Shown here in pieces: positions 57,301 to 64,000 of a DNA stretch of 64,000 nucleotides. The DNA is from Sanderia malayensis (Eukaryota > Cnidaria > Scyphozoa > Semaeostomeae > Pelagiidae): NCBI GenBank assembly GCA_013076295.1, contig RQOL01000532.1, positions 2,914,001-2,978,000 on the forward strand. The letters are read 5' to 3'. The position numbers and the translations under genes are program-made. Position 1 is the first letter of the stretch. Each line of letters opens with the position of its first letter. The notes under the pieces are model-generated. The model searched no databases. It was given only the letters and a program-made list of their open reading frames with translations, and had not been told where the DNA came from.

Positions 57301-60300
57301 ACAGATTTTGAGCGGTTTCGCGTCGACGCCGAGATGGAGTTGCGTGAAACGAAGTATCGATTGGAACAAGAATTGGAAGCAAAAGCATCCTTAGAAGGAA
57401 CCAACGTGCAATTGAAAGAACAGCTCAAGAAAGCTGAAAATAAACTCATATCGTAAGTCAACACGTTTTAACATGTTTCATGGTTACGATTATGTATATG
57501 TATTTGTGATCTCAAACTCTGAAGGGAAGTCGAAATTTTATATGTGTGAATATGTTGATTCGGGCATAAAGTTTAATTGCAAAAAGTAATACGAGAAGCT
57601 TCAACATGAATATATAGTTTTAATTTGATCTAATATTAAATCAAACATGTTGAAGCTTCTCGTATATATGCAGAGATAGTAATAATTGGCGTGCAATATG
57701 CTGTGTGTTAGGATGCCCCCGTGCAATAACACATGTCATGCTTGATTTCAATGGTAATATATCACTGTGCAAAGAGATACCGGGGGTTACATAGATATAA
57801 ATTCAACGTGTAAATTAGTCTATTTGGTCTACAGAGAAGGAGAGGCACGTCAAACGATCGAATTGGCCTACAAGACCATGGAAGCCGAGTTTAAAATCCG
57901 AGAAAACGTCATCAACCAACTGGAAAATGACGTCAATGACCTGCGTTTCGCATTGAGTCATGAAAGAGAGGCACGCGTCAACCAGGTAATCTTGGTTTTT
58001 GATCAACGTGAAACAATGATTGCTGCTGATGATGAATCAAAATTCATCAGCAAATGCTTTAATGTCTCTATGGTGTATGTGGTTCTTCTAATCGTTGCTA
58101 TTGTCTTGATGGAAAGTACAGCTATCGTTGTTGATCCCATAGGAGAAGATGTATACAGAACAATTAGAGCAGCACGAAGCGTTGCTTGAAGAAGCCCAGC
58201 ATACGTCATTCCAACATGCGCAGACCGTCGGACAACTTGAAGCGTTGGATCAGAATAGAAAGTCTGCAGAAGCTGCCGTAGATGGCATAAAAGTGGAATT
58301 TGCTAAAGCAAAGGTGAACCATGGAATACAATTGAATAATATCAGTGAACACTCAGTTTTTTCTTGTCAGTAGTTTACTTAGTCTTGCGTTCTCATTGCT
58401 TCTTCGTCTGTGTCTTTCAGGGTGAATTGGTTCGAGTGACAGCCCAGCTCGACGAAACCAAGTCGACATATGAAAACGAAGTTTCGCGGCTGCGCAGAAA
58501 GCTGCAGGAACAAAGCGATGCGCTGGTAAGATTAGATAATAGATAAGATATGTTGCTCGTTGCAATACCTGGTCTAGAATCTGTAACCTGTGTGTTATCC
58601 ATTACTATATCTAATGACACTAATGATGTGTGTTGTGTGATAACCGAAGCGTGTGGCTCTTTTCTTGTCGTCAAGGTCAAAGCAGAACGTGAAAGCTTCC
58701 AAGTACAAATGCAAATGGAGGCTGAAAAGTCCAATGCGAAAGCTGACCATGTCAGACTCGCTTCTAGCCTTGATAACGAGGTAGCCAATAGGAAGAGAGT
58801 CGAAACAGAGGTATTCACATGACCTTTTATTGACATGACTAAGTTGTTGTATTGACTCTTTATCAATCTTCGTATATATTGCTTTGTATACTGGTGAAGG
58901 TTGAACATTGCATGATATCCATGGACATGTTCTCAGGCTTATAGATTGAATCCGCTACTATTACTATCACTCACCTCTTTTCTGATTGGCCAATTTCGAT
59001 CCTCTTCTGGGTATAATTGTTCGTTAGGTTTTCATTTTCGTTCTCTTTCTGACGTACTACTCTGATGAGTGTCAGACGAAAAGCTTTAGTATTTATTATG
59101 TTTCGCTATGTTTCCGATTTTCAAAGCAATTTATTACTTTATTGCAGCTTAATGTTGTCAAGACACAGCTTCATAATGCTAACACTGAACTAGAGCGACT
59201 TACCAAGACTAAATCACTAACTGAAAGGTAAGCAAATACAATTAGCCCTGCTTTACCGACAAGTTATCATTCAGGCCGTTGGCAGAGCCAAGTTCGAGAT
59301 CAAGCATTGACAAGCAATCATATACTTGAAATTGTTTGATTGTATGTGTTTTAGTGAAACAAGTAAGTTTAAAGAGGAAACTTTTAGAGACAAAAGTAAA
59401 CAAGAAAAAGAGCTTGCTGCCGTTAAGGACGAACTGCAGGTATAACTTCTAAAGCTAATGTACAACTTAACATTGCATTACCCTTAAAACGTGGTTAGAA
59501 ATTCTGCGTGCTGTGTTTGTATTCTGCGTGCTTTAGTGTCCAAGTATAACTTGCACCAGTCCGCATTGTTGAACAGTCCGTAAATTATACCTGGATTTTG
59601 TGGCATCTATTTTTCCTGGTTGTTCTTTTTTTTCACACGCTAACAATATCATTCCAGCGTACAATCATGAAACTCGAAAATACGGAACGACGATGTGATG
59701 CGATTGATGCTGAGGTTTTATTATCATTTCAAATTTCACTTTATTTTCTGTTTATTTTTACTAACCAATCTTACAAACCCAAACTAACAATGCAAGAATC
59801 TAACGCCAATTTACCAATTAACTGTTTTCAACGTTTATTTCTGTTTGCATCGGGGCTTAATTTCATTTGATCTTCGTTTAATTTTCTTAACTAACAATTT
59901 ACTTTCGATTTGGCACTTGTGCACCCGGAAAATGAAATCCTCAACGTTTTTCTTTACTTTTGTAATTTCGTACATCTGCTTCTGTCTCCAGTTGCAAAGT
60001 GCCAACATTGCTCTTGCCAACCAATCTGGCCAGGTTGCCATGGCCAGCCGCGAAGTGGATTACAAGAACGGCGTTCTCAAGCAGCTGGAAGATAAAGTTC
60101 GCAGTGAGAAGGTATAAACAACTAAGGCAACGCACCTAGCATGATCCTAATTCATTCATCGCAATGCGAAAACTCTTTATCTCGAACTTGTAACTTTCAA
60201 GTGTCATTCAATCTCGACGTGGTAGCAACAACCACTTTCTCTATGCTATTTCGTTTATATTAAGTAAATAACTCATGGCTTAATTGTTTAGTACAAGGCC

Positions 60301-63300
60301 TTATTATTCTCTTATCGCATTGGCTCGCTCTCATCGTGCAAATCGTAATCCACAGAGGCCTGAAGTTCACTTTCACCTTGTCATCGAGGACACCACTTTC
60401 TTTGTTTACCTTATGCAAAGCATGCACCAGTGTGAGATGAAACGTGCTCTATGCACCACTTCAGATAATTGGAATTACGTCTCTCTCTCTTTTTGATGAA
60501 TCATTTGACTGACTGAACTTCTGATCTACATTTTCAGGAGACAAGTCAACGACTAACAACAAAAATAGAAACTCAAAATGAAAGGTAATCAGAATTTTCA
60601 CTATATCAATGCACACAAGAAGAAGACCAGTAATAAATATTCCATGATGTTAGATTTTGGAGAACAATTGGATTGCTTCAATTTGCATGGAAATTTGCAT
60701 CTGTTATGTTGAAGTGAAAACAATGTAGTCTGTTGAACGACATGGCCTCTCCCCAAATTTGAAAAAATAATTATAAACGTGCATATAGTTGCTTGAGACT
60801 AGTTTTCAATACTTAAAGGTTGAATACTCGAAATTTGGCCACTGATTTGATAATTATGAGTTATCGTCAAGTGTTTAGAGAAGCCCAAATGGTTGATACA
60901 GGTTTTTCTGTAATTATAAAATTATATTTTGAGATTTTATTTTCTTCGAAGGACGGCCATGTTGCAGAGAGAGATTGACAATCTCAGGCGAGAATTGGAT
61001 TCAGCCAATCAGAGATCCGCTGCATATGACAAGTCTGCACGTGACTCTGAAGTGAGTAGTACCCAACCCTCGACTTCTAGAAGTCATATTTCGTAGGATT
61101 TTTAGCAAAATTAGAATTGATCTAATGTTTGCCTTTAGCTCTGTATAGCTGATTCTACTTGTTATCTGTTTTCTAGGAAAAGTTTAAGACACTTCTGGCC
61201 AACACGAGAGATGAACTTGACAAGGTAGGAAGGAATGACGCTATTAACTTATTGTATTGTATACTTATATTGAATACTACTTTGACAAATACCAATGCTG
61301 TACCATGATGGTTGATCATGTAATTGGTGGTACCTCATAGATTAAAGTAACTTTGGTAATCATCCTCTGGTCCGGTAGTTTATTGGTCCGTATTTTACCA
61401 CTTGTTTATCAAATGGTTTTTCCGTTCTATTAGGAACGTGTAAGTACCGAGGCTTTGCTTGAACGTGCAAACGAGGCTTCGCTGCATTATCAAAGCCAAC
61501 TCAGTGAAGCTAAAGATGAAATCAAGAAAAAGGATTTTGATTTACGTCAAGTCGAGAAGGTATGCCGACTATGTTGTTTGATTTGGGGATTGAAGTCGAA
61601 TTCTTACCGAATACGTCATATTCCTAGATCAATATCATATTGACGTCATTTGTATACTTTCTAGGAATTAAGTGAATTGTCAAGAAAATTGTCGGCAGCT
61701 GAAGCTAGCAATGAAGTCCAACTGAAGGTAAGCAACCAAACATTGCATCTTAAGCTTAACGAGCAGTATTTGTTTTGAATGGGCATTAACGGAATATGAC
61801 ATTGATCTGGGCGCAGTCTTAATAGAAGCTCTCTGGCTACAAGACGGCTCTTTTTGAAATGTTATTGTTAGAATGAGGAGGAACGTAATGAATTTTATTC
61901 TTTATAATTTCTCGAATCTTTTCTGGTTGTAGTCTAGGGAGCAGTTGGAAGATATCAAATCCCACTTGAGTCAAGAATGTGCAGTTCTCGAGAAGAATGT
62001 AAGTGTGGCAAAGATGTTTATCTTTCTACACCTAAATTGAACAAGTTGAACATCGAGTTCCTTTACTTCATTAGTTTACAACCCTTTATACTTTGACAAA
62101 TTTTTCTGCTATTTTTGTAATGATAAATAGTTCTATACTCTGAGGGGGTTGGCTTTGAAGTTATCTTGAAATATGCAGTGTCGTATGATAAGAGTTTATT
62201 CTATCACGCCAGGTTTCAGATTTGCAAGCGCAGAGAAATGAATTGCTGGTCAAGGTCGATGATTTGACTGAACAACTTGAGCATACTCTGAAAGTATCCG
62301 ATCACACCAACAACAGATTGGCACAGAAATCTGCAGACGTTCAAGTTGCAAAGAAGACCAGAGTAAGTCTGATTGCCTTGCTTATGCTCGCCCTGTACAT
62401 GATTACACAGATTGGGTTGCCATTTCAGTAGGCTAACCACTCCGCCACTGCACCTTCAAATCTGACTCCATCCAATTCTATTCATCCCATTCTTGTTCCG
62501 ATCCCTGAGGCCACGATAGGGGACAAAGTTCTCTGGGACACCCGAAAATTTCAGTTGATAATGCTATATTTCTGTATACTTTGTTCTCTGTGAGCAGGAT
62601 GCGACCCCCACTCCCCCCAAACAATGCTGTCTTGTGCACCAGGTTTTTCTCATCGCTGGGCCAAAAGAATTGCGGCGATATTGAATATAACCACCGCCAG
62701 AGACAACACTGTTTTAGGGGGAGGGGGGTGAACCATCAGTGTAAAACTTGCAAAAATTATAGGTGTCCCGGGACTTTTGTCCCTGATTGTAGATTACCAA
62801 CTATTTGACTGCAATGTTTTTCCGTGTGTTGTTTTGCCAACATTGCTAGTCCTTCTTCTCTTTACCGCAGGATGAGTTGGAAAAGGCAGTTACAAGATTA
62901 AAAGTCGACAAAGCAGAGTTGGAAAGCGAGCTACGCGAGGAAAGAACACAGAGTGAAATGATTTTGGATGACCTCCGAAAATCAAATGAGGTTAGTTTTG
63001 ACACGCGTTACCCCCCAGACATTCATTGCGTATAGCATTGTTGATCTAAAGGTTTTCTTTACGCATTCAGGGGGTTGTGTCCTCATCAATTGTGCAGTTC
63101 ATTATGCCCTGTGTCTGAATTCACTGGTTCACTGTCATCGTAACAGGTGCTTGTTTTATGCAAGCGCAGATTTGCTGATCATACCCGCAACTATAATTGT
63201 AACCCGCATGTTTTAATGAATACTCTACTGGTCACCCTTTGGTGCCACGAGCTTAGGCCACAGGGTGACCCGTAACTGCTATGACAAATACATGTTTTTG

Positions 63301-63718
63301 TGATTTGAATTCAAAATGGCTTCGGCATCTTGGGAGGATGCAAGCTGCTCTTTTAAGTTTAAAGACATATCTGTGCCGGAAAGTGCTGAGTTGGATGCTG
63401 AATGTGCGAAGGAAGACTTGTTTCAGGTTGAGAGACGCGCTTCACCTAATAAGCAAATAGCCTATAGACATGATTTGGCACATAATGATCTTTCAAAAGT
63501 CTATCCAGAGCTGCGTTTTATTTGACGCGATGTGATTTCCTTTTTAGGCTAAAGAAAGCTTGGAGAAGCTCCTTGTGAACGTGAAGACATCCAACATGCA
63601 CTTGGAGGAGAAGTTGCACTCGGAAACCCTGTCACGTGCCCAGAAAGAACGAGATGCCGATGAACACAAGGACCTCTGGAATTCTGAAATCAAATCGAGG
63701 TCTAAGTTAGGCCTGAAG
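45348..63718 (+). CDS. ANKRD26-like ankyrin-repeat / coiled-coil protein, 2,342 codons in window, 3' end missing
   Basis: Exons: 45348-45586, 46491-46605, 46948-47121, 47208-47314, 47405-47542, 47841-48004, 48120-48162, 48267-48324, 48464-48524, 49151-49213, 49537-49931, 50160-50219, 50320-50380, 50717-51048, 51194-51365, 51630-51799, 52098-52140, 52354-53696, 53936-54363, 54712-54920, 55742-56003, 56182-56462, 56658-56790, 57273-57452, 57835-57985, 58143-58313, 58421-58525, 58676-58810, 59148-59227, 59355-59439, 59658-59714, 59992-60111, 60538-60584, 60952-61051, 61177-61224, 61434-61559, 61665-61727, 61933-61998, 62213-62362, 62871-62990, 63548-63718. The exon at 53936 could start at 53915. 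Residues about 48-258 form six ankyrin repeats (TPLHYACVRG, TPLHLTATHG, TPLHVAATLG). A Ser/Lys/Pro region with five SxIP motifs follows, then acidic and highly charged segments (exon 52354-53696), then long coiled coil. The last exon reads KDLWNSEIKSRSKLGLK, resembling the CCDC144/ANKRD26 C-terminal domain. Vertebrate ANKRD26 acts at centriole distal appendages and membranes. The frame runs out of the window. Confidence 0.9.
46741..46892. repeat. 40-bp tandem repeat, about four copies
   Basis: Unit starts TGCTATATTCTCTAGCCTAA and ends CTCCTGTCTGA, in intron 2 of the ANKRD26-like gene; the outer copies are diverged. Confidence 0.85.
47548..47785. repeat. GTGATTATAGTGATT-type simple repeat
   Basis: Irregular tandem hexamer/dodecamer repeats of GTGATT and ATAGTGATT in intron 5 of the ANKRD26-like gene. 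Confidence 0.85.
48621..49134. repeat. 29-bp minisatellite, about 18 copies
   Basis: Unit starts AGAGTGTGCAATGAAGGTT and ends TGTGCTTCT. Most copies differ only at a G/T position (GGTTGTG versus GGTTTTG) and GTGC/GTTC. It lies in intron 9 of the ANKRD26-like gene and ends a few bases before the acceptor of exon 49151-49213. Confidence 0.95.
49159..49769 (+). other. Cluster of five SxIP microtubule plus-end motifs
   Basis: SRIP at 49159-49170, SRIP at 49587-49598, SNIP at 49653-49664, SKIP at 49683-49694 and SKIP at 49758-49769, all in the reading frame. They sit in a Ser/Pro/Lys-rich, poorly structured segment, the setting in which SxIP motifs bind EB1 family proteins. Binding is inferred. 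Confidence 0.65.
51908..51979 (+). tRNA. tRNA-Gln (anticodon UUG)
   Basis: A 72-nt cloverleaf: acceptor stem GGTTCTA pairs with TAGAACC, followed by discriminator T. The D arm contains TGGTGTAATGGTTAGCA. The anticodon stem CTGGA/TCCAG encloses a loop with TTG at 51941-51943. The T arm CCGAGTTCAAATCTCGG carries the B box GTTCAAATC. No intron; no mismatch seen in the stems. It lies on the same strand as, and inside intron 16 of, the ANKRD26-like gene, and is expected to be transcribed by RNA polymerase III from internal A and B boxes. Confidence 0.97.
54386..54530. mobile_element. MITE copy, 3851-3994 family, reverse orientation
   Basis: Contains CACCCGCATATAAGAACC at the left and GTTCTTATACGTGAGTGTTTACTGTA split across the right end. 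The interior matches the reverse complement of 3851-3994. Lies in the intron after exon 53936-54363. Confidence 0.8.
55004..55152. mobile_element. Degenerate copy of the same MITE family
   Basis: GTAAGCATCCGCATAAAGG at the left and a diverged right end CTTGTGATGTTCACTGCT; the interior has CAATGGGCTATAGCAATAGG. Assigned by layout and partial matches. Confidence 0.55.
57589..57665. repeat. Hairpin with perfect 20-bp stem, 37-nt loop
   Basis: Arms 57589-57608 and 57646-57665 are exact reverse complements (ATACGAGAAGCTTCAACATG). The loop has further potential pairing (TTTGAT with ATCAAA). It lies in an intron of the ANKRD26-like gene; total length is about that of a microRNA precursor. Confidence 0.85.
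62520..62783. mobile_element. MITE with GGGACAAAGTTC...GGACTTTTGTCCC ends
   Basis: Left end GGGACAAAGTTCTCTGGGAC and right end GTGTCCCGGGACTTTTGTCCC form imperfect inverted repeats. Related to 43919-44169. Intronic in the ANKRD26-like gene. Confidence 0.75.
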
Positions 63719-64000
63719 GTAAATCATTTGACTTACAAATATATGTATATATGCCAGTATTCATGCGAGTAGACGGCATGAAACTCTGAGTATTGAAAAA
63801 TACTGTAGTTTTTCTTTGTTTCTACTCTTCATGTGTGCAATGCCAGTATACCTGTATACCTCCTGGGGGGGGGGGGCATTTGGCCCATTGCTGAGCAGTG
63901 AAATCAAGGTCGTCGATTTTAACGGGCCTTGTGTATAGCCAATCTTTAAGGACCTCAGGTGTTTCTTTGACATTACTGGAACATTAATATGTGATCATTT

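Noticed and set aside
63316..63525. 70-codon frame starting MASASWEDASC in the last intron
   Set aside because: It has an ATG and fair composition but ends in a stop, cannot be spliced in frame with the ANKRD26-like exons around it, and matches nothing I know. Possibly a retro-fragment.

Overview
The window is metazoan nuclear DNA. Genes are split into many small exons with GT-AG introns, the standard code is used, and introns and spacers carry minisatellites and short inverted-repeat elements. The gene set (PFKFB, HES bHLH-Orange factors, TMEM209, an ANKRD26-like ankyrin/coiled-coil protein, a DD3-3-like secreted protein) and the compact spacing suggest an invertebrate. A cnidarian, probably an anthozoan, is my best guess, but this is inference and no single base proves it.

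Layout. 547-6474 (+): 14-exon DD3-3-like secreted/type I membrane protein. 8066-13355 (+): 16-exon 6-phosphofructo-2-kinase/fructose-2,6-bisphosphatase. 14574-27983 (-): four genes on one strand in alternating order, namely secreted helical protein A, HES A, secreted helical protein B, HES B. About 28-38.4 kb: a gene-poor stretch with a hAT-type MITE and a 16-copy, 184-bp tandem satellite. 38491-39438 (+): intronless orphan multi-pass membrane protein. 40165-44749 (+): TMEM209, 16 exons. 45348 to beyond the window end (+): ANKRD26-like gene with 41 exons recognised (2,342 codons) and a tRNA-Gln(UUG) inside one intron.

The most interesting part is the minus-strand cluster. Proteins A (232 aa) and B (210 aa) have signal peptides, mostly helical mature chains, matching exon boundaries and a related C-terminal half. 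A has intron phases 1-0-0-0, the pattern of class I helical cytokine genes such as growth hormone and IL-6. Each lies next to a HES repressor gene on the same strand, and the two HES genes also share intron positions. I infer a duplicated [helical cytokine-like + HES] module. The HES A promoter has a TATA box, three perfect CSL/Su(H) sites (two in an identical composite element with an inverted CCAAT box) and HES-type E/N boxes, so it is probably a Notch target with self-repression.

Gene models were read by eye from splice sites and frame continuity. All exon lengths sum correctly to whole codons. UTRs and transcription starts are mostly not defined.
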